Below, in pieces: positions 36,978 through 45,431 of a stretch of 63,800 nt of DNA (positions within the stretch are counted from its first letter, which is position 1; each line of letters opens with the position of its first letter). Both the position numbers and the translations under genes were made by a program. The stretch covers positions 1 to 63,800 of the forward strand of contig JAYNZW010000009.1 in assembly GCA_038103905.1 (NCBI GenBank). The letters are read 5' to 3'. The notes below the pieces were generated by a model. That model was not told where the DNA came from and ran no database searches. It saw nothing but the letters and a program-made list of their open reading frames with translations. The stretch is from CABYIR01 sp038103905. Its GTDB lineage: Bacteria; Pseudomonadota; Alphaproteobacteria; Pelagibacterales; AG-422-B15.

Positions 36978-38219
36978 TTAATGCGCCACCGCTGCAGCAG
37001 CAGCCTCGTCAACTAACGCACCGCTAAAATGTCTTTCAATTGAAAATGGAGCTGCAATTTTATTCGGCTCTCCTTTAGCAACAGTCTCAGCAAATACGTG
37101 AGCTGAGCCAGGGGTTGCTTTAAATCCACCTGTACCCCAACCACAATTAATGAACAAATTATCAATTGGAGTCTTGCCAATAATTGGACTTCGATCAGGA
37201 GTAACATCTACAATGCCTCCCCATTGTCGTAACATTTTTAATCGAGAAAAAATTGGAAAAAGTTCTGTTAGCGGTCCCATGATATGCTCAATCATATCAA
37301 ATGAACCTCTTTGAGAGTAAGAGTTATAAGAGTCTGAACCAGCGCCAACAACTAATTCACCCTTATCAGATTGACTTACATAAACATGAACAGTGTTAGA
37401 CATAATTACACAATCTAAAATTGGCTTTATTGGTTCACTTACTAGCGCCTGAAGAGGTACCGAGCTAATTGGCAATCGAAATCCAGCCATATTAGCTAGA
37501 ACCGAACTATGTCCTGCAGGGACTAATCCAACTTTTTTTGCTTTTACAGAACCTTTTGTAGTTTGAAGACCTGTTACAGCTCCATTGGAAATATCAATTC
37601 CAGTTACTTCACAATTTTGAATGATATCAACACCTAAATTTTCTGCTGCTCTTGCATATCCCCATGCAACAGCGTCATGTCTTGCTGTGCCTGCCCTTCT
37701 TTGAAGTATTGCTCCAAGTACTGGATATCTTCCAGTAACATTCATATGTGGTATGTTTTTCTTTACCTGATCTTGATTTAAAATTTCTGCATCAATTCCA
37801 TTTAAATAATTAGAATATGCTCGTCTCGTAATTTCTTGCATATCATGAACCGAATGTGCAAGATGATACAAACCTCTTTGTGAAAACATTACATTAAAGT
37901 TTAATTCACTAGACAAACCTTCCCACAAATTGACAGCATGATTATAAAGCGCCGCACTCTCATCCCACAAATAGTTTGATCTAATAATTGTTGTGTTACG
38001 ACCAGTATTACCTCCACCTATCCAACTCTTTTCTAAAAGAGCTATATTCTTTACACCAAATTCTTTTGCAAGATAGTAAGCGGTGCCTAATCCATGACCC
38101 CCGCCGCCAACAATAATGACATCATATTCTTTTTTTAGTTCCGGACTACTCCAGGCTTTTTGCCAATTTTCATGATATGAAAATGCATTTTTGACTAGAT
38201 TAAATACTGAATATTTCAT
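36978..38219 (-). CDS. soxB: Sarcosine oxidase beta subunit
   Basis: FAD subunit where sarcosine is oxidised; in characterised enzymes it also carries covalent FMN shared with the alpha subunit. The 413-residue sequence has the dinucleotide motif DVIIVGGGGHGLGTAYYLA (33-51), the active-site stretch GGGNTGRNTTIIRSNYLWDE, and the C-terminal FAD-closing region GWGTGGFKATPGS. It is upstream of soxD (4 nt) and follows the DadA-like gene by 2 nt. The product H2O2 could be handled by the thiol peroxidase at 26335, which is inference only. Confidence 0.95.
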   Translation of the reverse strand: MKYSVFNLVKNAFSYHENWQKAWSSPELKKEYDVIIVGGGGHGLGTAYYLAKEFGVKNIALLEKSWIGGGNTGRNTTIIRSNYLWDESAALYNHAVNLWEGLSSELNFNVMFSQRGLYHLAHSVHDMQEITRRAYSNYLNGIDAEILNQDQVKKNIPHMNVTGRYPVLGAILQRRAGTARHDAVAWGYARAAENLGVDIIQNCEVTGIDISNGAVTGLQTTKGSVKAKKVGLVPAGHSSVLANMAGFRLPISSVPLQALVSEPIKPILDCVIMSNTVHVYVSQSDKGELVVGAGSDSYNSYSQRGSFDMIEHIMGPLTELFPIFSRLKMLRQWGGIVDVTPDRSPIIGKTPIDNLFINCGWGTGGFKATPGSAHVFAETVAKGEPNKIAAPFSIERHFSGALVDEAAAAAVAH

Positions 38220-38221
38220 AA

Positions 38222-39451
38222 TTAAAATCTTTCAACAGAAAAAGGTTTTAAATCTATATCTGTTTTATTTGCACATATTTCCTGTGCGATAAGTTTTCCA
38301 GAGATACCGCCAAGAGACCAGCCAATATGCTGATGTCCAAAGCAATAGTAAATATAAGGATTTTTTTTTGATTGTCCAATAACTGGCAGAGAATCTGGCA
38401 CTGATGGTCTCAGTCCTACCCACTCACTAAAATGATTATCTAGCTCAGGGAAAACTGCTTTTGAGGCTCTTTTTAAATAGTTTATTACATTTGGACTTAT
38501 TTCTAATGAATTTCCCCCAAATTCAACAACTCCGCCAGCTCTAATGCCATCCTGCATTGGAGTAAAGTATACTCCTCTTTCTTGCCAGGCAATTGGCCGT
38601 GAAATTGAGTTTTCAGGATGAGAATACATAATGTGATATCCTCGTTCGCTTGCAAGGGGGACATTTTCTCCAAGCTTATTAGTTAATTTCTTTGACCATG
38701 CTCCAGCACATACCACAATGCGGTCGAACGTATAGCTATCAATAGATGAGTATATTTGAATATCTTTTGATTCTGATATTGTTATATCTTCAATTTTTTC
38801 CTTTCTAAATTCTCCTCCTTTATCAATAAAAAGTTGGAGAAGTCTCTGACTAATTTTTTTTGGATTTTTTGCAAAATATGAGCCATGAAATAAAGCACCT
38901 TTGTAAAAAATATTATTAATATTTGGCTCAATATCATTGATCTCATTTTTATTTATAACTTCAATTTTTACACCTGTTCTCTCACGAGTCTCAAAATCTT
39001 TACTGGCTGAATTATAAAAATATTTATTTGACCAAACGTAAAATATACTCTCTCTTGAAATCAATTTCTCTATATCTGCATCATTAAAAAGATCCTCATA
39101 CCCTTCATCAACAAAGGATAGTAATGATGTCAATTTATTTGAGGTATCTCTAACTTTAGATTGTTGACAGTTTTTCAAGAATTGTAAAAGCCAAGGCATT
39201 GACTCAATAAACTTTCCTCTTTTAAAAAATAAAGGGCTATTTTTATTTAATAGTAGATATGGAAAAAGATAAAAAAATGATGGTGAATTAGTTGGTATAT
39301 TTGCATACTTTGCATAGGTCCCTGCATTACCAAAACTTGCTTGTGTTCCTGGCTCTTCTTTATCAAATAAAGTTACATCCTGCCCATATTTGCTCAACCA
39401 ATTTGCAGTTGAAAGTCCAACAATTCCAGCTCCAATTACAGCAACTTTCAT
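38222..39451 (-). CDS. FAD-dependent D-amino-acid dehydrogenase-like protein (DadA family)
   Basis: A 409-residue DAO-superfamily flavoprotein. The FAD motif is VAVIGAGIVGLSTANWLSKYG, with the typical second signature LFDKEEPGTQASFGNAG. The late motifs WVGLRPSVPDSLPVIG and CFGHQHIGWSLG are those of DadA. Substrates of this family include D-amino acids, hydroxyproline and N-methyl amino acids; the sarcosine oxidase genes 2 nt downstream make a methylated amino acid a reasonable guess. Its start overlaps the AFG1-like stop by 4 nt (ATGA). Confidence 0.85.
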   Translation of the reverse strand: MKVAVIGAGIVGLSTANWLSKYGQDVTLFDKEEPGTQASFGNAGTYAKYANIPTNSPSFFYLFPYLLLNKNSPLFFKRGKFIESMPWLLQFLKNCQQSKVRDTSNKLTSLLSFVDEGYEDLFNDADIEKLISRESIFYVWSNKYFYNSASKDFETRERTGVKIEVINKNEINDIEPNINNIFYKGALFHGSYFAKNPKKISQRLLQLFIDKGGEFRKEKIEDITISESKDIQIYSSIDSYTFDRIVVCAGAWSKKLTNKLGENVPLASERGYHIMYSHPENSISRPIAWQERGVYFTPMQDGIRAGGVVEFGGNSLEISPNVINYLKRASKAVFPELDNHFSEWVGLRPSVPDSLPVIGQSKKNPYIYYCFGHQHIGWSLGGISGKLIAQEICANKTDIDLKPFSVERF

Positions 39452-40524
39452 TTAGAGCTCCTATATTTTTTTGATTTCATTTCTTCTAGCCTACTAAGAG
39501 TTCTCTTGAACTTTTCTTTTAAATGAAATGCTGATCCTATTTCATTAATTGGTATTTCGCTGCTTAATATTAAATTAATATTATGATCATAGAGCACATC
39601 AACTAAATTCATGAACCTCAACTGTTTATTAATACTTTCATTTGAGAAATTAGATATTTTTTCGATGATTATTGTATCAAAAGATCCTAGCATACTGAGG
39701 TAATCCTCTGCGCCAAGGGAGTCTCCACAAATCTCCTCAAAGTAAAATCTAGATACTCTGTGTGCTAGTCTTTTGATTTTAACGTTTCTTCCTTTTACTT
39801 TGATATCTTTATCAGCGATAGCATGGCCATCTGAAAGCTTTTTGTATAGATCATTAATCTTATGAGTTGTTGCTAAGTTAATAGGAGAGAAATAAACTTC
39901 ATCATTACTGAAATTTAATTTTCTATAATCTTTCTCTGTATTTAATTCAAAAATAATAGATCTTCTTTTTATCAGTTCAATAAACGATAAAAATAATTCT
40001 CTTTGTAAGCCATCTTTGTAAAGATCATCCGGGAATATATTTGTTGTTAAGATAATCTTAATATTTCTTTTAAAAAACTCTGTGAATAATTGTCCAAGTA
40101 TCATTGCATCAGCTATGTTATCAACTTGGAATTCATCAAAAAAAATAATTTTAGCTTCAGCCTGTATCATTTGAGCATATCTTGGAATTAATTCATCCTT
40201 GGACTCATTATTTTTTCTTAATTCGTGAAGAGCGTCATGGGTTTTAATCATAAATTCGTGAAAGTGCATTCTTAAGAATTTATCCGGCGCTTTTACTTTT
40301 GAAATTAAATCCATAAGCAATGTTTTTCCGGAGCCGACACTGCCATATATATAAAAACAGTTTTGAGTACTTTTTTTTGATATAAATTGAATCAGGCTAA
40401 ATAATGATTTTTCATTATTAGTTAAAAATGAGTCTAATTCTGAAATTAGTTCAATTTGATTATTATTTTTCTCAATAGTCCCTGCTTTACATAAATCTAA
40501 ATAAAAATCTAACGCCTTGGACAT
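39448..40524 (-). CDS. AFG1/ZapE-like ATPase
   Basis: A 358-residue P-loop ATPase of the AFG1 family (COG1485). Walker A is GSVGSGKT (61-68), Walker B IIFFDE (126-131) in IIFFDEFQVDNIADAMIL, the family signature, and sensor 1 is ILTTN. Relatives are the yeast mitochondrial Afg1 protein-quality factor and E. coli ZapE, a division-associated ATPase. Its place between two flavoprotein genes of methyl-amine metabolism is unusual for a housekeeping gene and may reflect genome packing. It begins 11 nt after the dehydrogenase gene and overlaps the DadA-like gene by 4 nt. Confidence 0.87.
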   Translation of the reverse strand: MSKALDFYLDLCKAGTIEKNNNQIELISELDSFLTNNEKSLFSLIQFISKKSTQNCFYIYGSVGSGKTLLMDLISKVKAPDKFLRMHFHEFMIKTHDALHELRKNNESKDELIPRYAQMIQAEAKIIFFDEFQVDNIADAMILGQLFTEFFKRNIKIILTTNIFPDDLYKDGLQRELFLSFIELIKRRSIIFELNTEKDYRKLNFSNDEVYFSPINLATTHKINDLYKKLSDGHAIADKDIKVKGRNVKIKRLAHRVSRFYFEEICGDSLGAEDYLSMLGSFDTIIIEKISNFSNESINKQLRFMNLVDVLYDHNINLILSSEIPINEIGSAFHLKEKFKRTLSRLEEMKSKKYRSSK

Positions 40525-40535
40525 TAGAAATTTTA

Positions 40536-42971
40536 CTATGATCTAAGCTTTTCGTTATTGGGATCGTATGGACTTTCTTCGATAACTGTCACATCATGTA
40601 TAGTTCCTAAAATATCCATAGTCAGTTTTGTTCCTGGTTCTGAACAGTCAGGACTTACCATAGCTAACGCAATAGATTTTTGAATTCGAAATCCATAATT
40701 TCCACCCGTAGCTCTACCAACAACTTTACCGTCTTGGTATATTGGGTTATTTCCTAAGGCATCTGCATCAGTTACACCATGAACTTCAAGTGTTACAAAT
40801 TTATTGTCGAAGCCTTTTTCTCTCCATTGAACCAATGCATCTCTGCCAATAAAACTGCCTTTATTAGGGTGAACAAATCTATCTAATCCAGACTCATAAG
40901 CTGCATACTCAATAGATAATTCAGTTCCTACTAGTCTATATGATTTTTCAATTCTAAGTGAGTCCATTGCTCGAATACCGAAAGGCTTAATTCCAAATTC
41001 CTCACCAGCCTCCATAATTGAATCAAAAATTGTATTTTGTAAATCAATTGGCATATGAAGTTCCCAGCCTAACTCACCTACAAAATTTACTCTTAATGCT
41101 AGCGTTTCAGCTAAACCAACATTAATCATTTTTCCTGATAACCATGGAAACGCCTCATTAGAAAAGTCATCATTTGATATTTTCTCAAGGAGCTGTCTGG
41201 ATTTTGGACCTGCAATTACTAAAACGCCCATACTATTTGTTAGATTTTCTAAAGTTACAGATCTATCATTAGGCATGTGCTTCTTAAGCCAATCATGATC
41301 TAATCTTTGCCAAGCACCAGCAGAGACACAATAAAAACTATCTTCACTTTCACGCATTATTGTAAATTCAGAGTGTACCCCTCCTTTTGTATTTAGAGCG
41401 TGGCAAAGGTTAGTTCTGCCAATTTTTTTGGGCAACTTATTTGCAACTAGATTATCAAGAAAAGACTCAGCTCCGGGTCCACTAATTCGGCACTTAGCAA
41501 ACGCACTCATGTCTAGTAAACCCACATTTTCAGAAACATTTTTACATTCATTACCTATATGCTCAAACCACTTTGATCTTCTGAATGACCAATCATCTAC
41601 TTGTTCTACACCTTCAGGAGCGAACCAGTTTGCTCTTTCCCAGCCAAACTTCTGTCCAAAGACTGCTCCTAAGTTTTTTAATCGATCATAACAAGGAGCT
41701 TGACGCAAAGGTCTACCTGCATCACGTTCTTCGTCAGGATAATGTACTGTAAATACATTTGCATATGCTTCTTCGTTCTTCTTTATCAAATAAGCCTTTG
41801 AAGCATAATCACCAAACCTTCTTGGTTCAACGCCTAGCATGTCAACTGTAGGTTCGCCATCAACAATCCATTCAGCAAGTTGCCAACCAGCTCCACCGGC
41901 TGCTGTAATACCAAATGAGTGTCCATCATTAAGATATAAATTTTTACGATCCCAAGCTGGTCCTACAATTGGACTTCCATCAGGAGTGTAGCAAATCGCA
42001 CCATTATAAACTTTTTTAATTCCTACTTCCCCAAAAATAGGAACTCGATTAATAGCATGTTCGATGTGAGGTCCTAAACGGTCCAAGTCTTCTTGAAATA
42101 ATTCATACTCACAATCAGGACTAGGTCCGTCAACATAACAGCATGGCGCTCCTTTTTCGTATGGTCCTAATATTAATCCACCAGCTTCTTCCCTCATATA
42201 CCAAGATCCATCTGAACCTCTCAAAACGCCCATTTCAGGAAGGCCGGCTTCTTTTCTTTTTTGAATTTCTGGGTGTGGTTCTGTTACAATATATTGATGT
42301 TCAACAGGTATGACTGGTATATCTAATCCAACCATCTCTCCAGTCTGTCTAACAAAGTTTCCAGAACAAGAAATAATTACATCAGCATGTATATCCCCTT
42401 TATCTGTTTTGACAATCCAAGAATCGTCAGATTGCTGCTCTAAGCCTATCACAGTTGTTTGACGGTATATTTCAGCTCCAAGTGAACGAGCTCCTTTTGC
42501 TAGTGCTTGTGTTAAGTCATTTGGCTGGATATACCCATCTTCAGGATGTTGTATTGCTCCAATCAGACCTTCAGTATTACATAAAGGCCAAATTTCTTTT
42601 ATTTCATCAGGAGTTAAAAATTTAACGTCGACACCAATTGTTTGTGCAACACCAGCATACTGCCTATATTCATCCATCCTGTCTTGAGTTTCAGCTAACC
42701 GAATATTACTTACATTACTGAAACCAACTTCCTGACCTGTTTCTTTTTGAAGCTCTTGATAAAATTTAACTGAATATTTGTGAAGTTGCCCAACAGAATA
42801 ACTCATATTAAATAATGGAAGCAGCCCAGCGGCATGCCAAGTAGAACCTGAAGTCAGCTCTTTTCTTTCACACAGAACTACATCAGACCAACCTTTTTTT
42901 GCTAAGTGGTATAATGTACTTACACCTACAACACCCCCGCCTATCACAACTGCTTTTGCTCTAGATTTCAT
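40536..42971 (-). CDS. Dimethylglycine/sarcosine dehydrogenase-type flavoprotein
   Basis: An 811-residue fusion of an FAD-dependent DAO domain (1-~390) and a folate-binding GcvT domain (~430-800), the architecture of dimethylglycine and sarcosine dehydrogenases. The FAD site is AVVIGGGVVGVSTLYHLAKKG. The motif TSGSTWHAAGLLP holds His46, the residue that binds FAD covalently in the mammalian enzymes. The GcvT part has LLDMSAFAKCRISGPGAESF and FVGELGWELHMP. It should demethylate N,N-dimethylglycine (or sarcosine) and pass the methyl group to THF. With SoxBDAG downstream, dimethylglycine is the more likely substrate. The DUF1326 gene ends 16 nt before its start. Confidence 0.9.
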   Translation of the reverse strand: MKSRAKAVVIGGGVVGVSTLYHLAKKGWSDVVLCERKELTSGSTWHAAGLLPLFNMSYSVGQLHKYSVKFYQELQKETGQEVGFSNVSNIRLAETQDRMDEYRQYAGVAQTIGVDVKFLTPDEIKEIWPLCNTEGLIGAIQHPEDGYIQPNDLTQALAKGARSLGAEIYRQTTVIGLEQQSDDSWIVKTDKGDIHADVIISCSGNFVRQTGEMVGLDIPVIPVEHQYIVTEPHPEIQKRKEAGLPEMGVLRGSDGSWYMREEAGGLILGPYEKGAPCCYVDGPSPDCEYELFQEDLDRLGPHIEHAINRVPIFGEVGIKKVYNGAICYTPDGSPIVGPAWDRKNLYLNDGHSFGITAAGGAGWQLAEWIVDGEPTVDMLGVEPRRFGDYASKAYLIKKNEEAYANVFTVHYPDEERDAGRPLRQAPCYDRLKNLGAVFGQKFGWERANWFAPEGVEQVDDWSFRRSKWFEHIGNECKNVSENVGLLDMSAFAKCRISGPGAESFLDNLVANKLPKKIGRTNLCHALNTKGGVHSEFTIMRESEDSFYCVSAGAWQRLDHDWLKKHMPNDRSVTLENLTNSMGVLVIAGPKSRQLLEKISNDDFSNEAFPWLSGKMINVGLAETLALRVNFVGELGWELHMPIDLQNTIFDSIMEAGEEFGIKPFGIRAMDSLRIEKSYRLVGTELSIEYAAYESGLDRFVHPNKGSFIGRDALVQWREKGFDNKFVTLEVHGVTDADALGNNPIYQDGKVVGRATGGNYGFRIQKSIALAMVSPDCSEPGTKLTMDILGTIHDVTVIEESPYDPNNEKLRS

Positions 42972-42986
42972 ATTTCCCCCTAATTT

Positions 42987-43667
42987 TTATGGACCAGACC
43001 ACTCAACTGCGCAGTACTCAGCACTTCCTCCAGTGAAATCCCAATTACGACCATGATCTTTAATTTTACTTCTTTTGCCTCCGCGACCAACAATTATCTC
43101 AGGCGCTACCCAATACTTTAGATTAGAAACTTTTATGTCTTCTCCTCTTTTTAACCCAGGTTCTTTTTCGATTCTACCATCTAGAATATCTGGAATAGTA
43201 TATGTCCAACCTGTTTCAGTTTCTTTATATGTAATCGAAGCTCTCTTAACTCCTAAAAAATTTGAGATCATAGAAGAGAACCAACCTGTTTGTCCCCCAG
43301 CTTGACCTGAAAATATTTTAAGTAATGCATCAGCTGCATCATCAGAAGCTTTTTCATCAAAATATAGACCTGCTGTCCATCCTCCCATGGATAACGGACC
43401 AGGTACTTCAAGTAGTATAGCAACATTTAGACCACTTAAATCTATTCTACCTTTTGATTCTTTTTTTATTGGATTAAATCCAGACCATTTTTCTTCAGCC
43501 CAGCCATTCTCAATTATAATACCCCACCATGAAAAACATTTTCCATTAGCTGAATTCGGTATAGCTCGCCCCAAAGACATAGGACAATTACAGAAAACAT
43601 CACAATTACAATTAAGTAGAAAATGACCATTAATTTCCCAATGAAGATTGAAAGGATTTGGACTCAT
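42987..43667 (-). CDS. DUF1326 family protein with Cys-rich motif
   Basis: A 226-residue protein of the DUF1326 family, whose function is unknown. Close to the N-terminus it has four closely spaced cysteines, C20-x-C22-x3-C26-x-C28 in LLNCNCDVFCNCP, and Cys44. This looks like a soft-metal or redox site. There is no signal peptide or membrane helix. DUF1326 genes are commonly found beside DUF2182 genes; here the DUF2182 gene ends 3 nt upstream. Together with the lipoprotein and SCO genes it forms a four-gene cassette between the DmdA-like and dimethylglycine dehydrogenase genes. Metal handling is inference. Confidence 0.85.
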   Translation of the reverse strand: MSPNPFNLHWEINGHFLLNCNCDVFCNCPMSLGRAIPNSANGKCFSWWGIIIENGWAEEKWSGFNPIKKESKGRIDLSGLNVAILLEVPGPLSMGGWTAGLYFDEKASDDAADALLKIFSGQAGGQTGWFSSMISNFLGVKRASITYKETETGWTYTIPDILDGRIEKEPGLKRGEDIKVSNLKYWVAPEIIVGRGGKRSKIKDHGRNWDFTGGSAEYCAVEWSGP

Positions 43668-43670
43668 AGA

Positions 43671-44501
43671 TTAGTAAAATATTAAATAAGTTCCCCAAAG
43701 TACTAGAAGAAAACCAAAAAATCTAGAAGTAAGTTTCTCAAAAGGAATTAATTTTTCAGCTAAAACAGCGATTGTAATGATCACTACCCAAAGCATATTC
43801 ATGACACCATTGACAAACAAAATAAGCATTAGAGCCCAACAACATCCAAGACAATATAGCCCGTGTAATAAGCCGATTTTTAAAACATCTTTATTAGAAT
43901 TAATCTTTATGCCCATAATAAAGGCAAGAGGATTTCTGCATTTTTCTAAACATGCATTCTTAAGGTTTGAAAACTGAAATAGCCCCGCTCCAATTAATGT
44001 TGCCGCTGCGACATTATTACTCGTAAATGCTCCCATCATATTAACGACGCTATAATTGTGAAATACATATTGAAGATAGCATGCTGATATAGAGAAAATA
44101 GTCCAGATCAAAAAATACATTAAGGATAATAAAATGACTTCTGATTTTGGACTTACGACTGTCGCCATATTTTTTCTCATTGAATAAAATAAGAATAAGA
44201 ACATCAAAGCTGATGGAAACATCATTGCGAACATCATAATTATCCACATTAGATTCATTACGATAAAGTCATTTCTGGACCAATTGCTATCCATTGGCAT
44301 TGCAAATAATGAGAATTTATCCATTGAGTCTGTATTCATATCCATGCTCATTGAGTCTGTATTCATATCCATACTCATAGAGTCCATATTCATGTCCATA
44401 TCCATTTCATTCGCAAAGCTAAATAGGTAAAACCAAGCAAGGCTTACCATTATTAAAATTGGAATTAGAATAATATAAAAATCTGAGTTACTAGTTTTCA
44501 T
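43671..44501 (-). CDS. DUF2182 integral membrane protein with Met-rich repeat
   Basis: A 276-residue membrane protein of DUF2182, described as a predicted metal-binding membrane protein. The ATG at 44501 is preferred (AAAGAG ribosome site; the longer start at 44531 overlaps the lipoprotein gene). It has about six hydrophobic segments. Family motifs are IIMMFAMMFPSA, NACLEKCRNPLAF and HGLYCLGCCWALM, giving five conserved Cys. Between the first and second helices, residues 33-61 hold 11 methionines in three 9-residue repeats of MDMN(T/M)DSMS type. Such Met clusters bind Cu(I) in Ctr1 and Cop proteins. This loop is probably periplasmic. Copper transport is a hypothesis only. Confidence 0.85.
   Translation of the reverse strand: MKTSNSDFYIILIPILIMVSLAWFYLFSFANEMDMDMNMDSMSMDMNTDSMSMDMNTDSMDKFSLFAMPMDSNWSRNDFIVMNLMWIIMMFAMMFPSALMFLFLFYSMRKNMATVVSPKSEVILLSLMYFLIWTIFSISACYLQYVFHNYSVVNMMGAFTSNNVAAATLIGAGLFQFSNLKNACLEKCRNPLAFIMGIKINSNKDVLKIGLLHGLYCLGCCWALMLILFVNGVMNMLWVVIITIAVLAEKLIPFEKLTSRFFGFLLVLWGTYLIFY
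44324..44404 (-). repeat. 27-bp tandem repeat encoding a Met-rich loop
   Basis: Three head-to-tail 27-bp units at 44324-44350, 44351-44377 and 44378-44404. The first two differ by one base; the third is more divergent. They are in frame within the DUF2182 gene and encode the 9-residue Met/Asp repeat. The near identity of two units suggests recent expansion. Confidence 0.9.
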
Positions 44502-44503
44502 TT

Positions 44504-44746
44504 TTAATCTCTTTCCGTTGAATAATAACATTTACCATCTTTGCATGTGTATACACATAATAATTGAGTATCTACATTATTGTAGGACGCCCATAGCTCA
44601 ACATTCTCATTTTTAACAAGAAGCTCAACGTCATCTTTGCAATCCATTTCAATCGCTTTTTGAATCGCTAAATTTTTAAATTCTATTTTTTCTGAACAAG
44701 AACTTAAAATGAATATACTAAAAAAAAATAAAATATTTATTATCAT
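44504..44746 (-). CDS. small Cys-containing lipoprotein
   Basis: An 80-residue protein I do not recognise. The N-terminus is a lipoprotein signal with lipobox LSSC (acylated Cys about 17). Residues after this include four more cysteines (MDCKDD, LLCVYTC, DGKC), so two disulfides or a metal site are possible. It is probably anchored at the periplasmic face. It lies 7 nt after the SCO gene and 2 nt before the DUF2182 start, in the same direction, so it belongs to the cassette. Confidence 0.72.
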   Translation of the reverse strand: MIINILFFFSIFILSSCSEKIEFKNLAIQKAIEMDCKDDVELLVKNENVELWASYNNVDTQLLCVYTCKDGKCYYSTERD

Positions 44747-44753
44747 TTAATAA

Positions 44754-45431
44754 TTAAATTTTAGATAATTCTAAAAGAATATCCTCAGACGCAGATCCAA
44801 AAGGCAAGATATTCTCTAAATTATTTTTACGATCAAAGATAAAATAAAATGCACTATGTTGCACGATATAATTATCATCTGCCATTTGATCGGCTTCATG
44901 CGAATGGCTATGCGCATCGTGACTTTCATGTTTTTTTTTATTATTTGAATCAATTAAGTCAGAGTATGACCCTTGTTCGGGCAAATTATCACTTTTAACA
45001 TGAACAAAGAAGTTGTCCCAAACTGGCTTTAGAGATTCATAATTACCTGTAAGACCTATAATTTCATCGTTAAAGTTGGATAAGTATTTGTTTAGTCTTT
45101 CTGGCGTGTCTCTACCAGGATCTACGCTTATAAATAAAAACTTATTTTTTGATGACTGACCTAAATCATCAATAACATTTGATAAGACACTTACTCCCAT
45201 AGGACATACATCAGGACAATGAGTAAATCCAAAAAAAATTACTTTATTGAAGTTGTCAAAATCTTCATTTGAGACCTCTTCTCCAAAATGATTTATTAAA
45301 TTAAAGCTAATGTCGATATGATCATTATTTTTCTGGTTATTAAAGAAACTTGAGAGTCCCCAGCCAGCAATGATTGCAAAAATAAAAATTAATGAAACTA
45401 AAAAAAGATTAGTATTTCTTTTTGAATTCAC
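44754..45431 (-). CDS. SCO1/SenC/PrrC-family copper chaperone-like protein
   Basis: A 225-residue membrane-anchored thioredoxin-fold protein. Residues 9-29 form one transmembrane helix. The copper site CxxxC is in THCPDVCPMG (Cys72, Cys76), and the conserved third ligand His192 is in VQHSAFYFIFD. SCO proteins deliver copper to the CuA centre of cytochrome oxidase or act as thiol reductases. A His-rich insert at about 166-180 (five His alternating with Ser/Ala/Asp) precedes the His ligand and is not part of the core fold. The start is GTG, overlapping the stop of the DmdA-like gene by one base (TAGTG). Confidence 0.9.
   Translation of the reverse strand: MNSKRNTNLFLVSLIFIFAIIAGWGLSSFFNNQKNNDHIDISFNLINHFGEEVSNEDFDNFNKVIFFGFTHCPDVCPMGVSVLSNVIDDLGQSSKNKFLFISVDPGRDTPERLNKYLSNFNDEIIGLTGNYESLKPVWDNFFVHVKSDNLPEQGSYSDLIDSNNKKKHESHDAHSHSHEADQMADDNYIVQHSAFYFIFDRKNNLENILPFGSASEDILLELSKI

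Noticed and set aside
44504..44531. Upstream start of the DUF2182 gene at 44531
   Set aside because: It would overlap the lipoprotein gene by 28 nt and add a non-hydrophobic stretch. ATG 44501 has a ribosome site and starts next to the first membrane helix.
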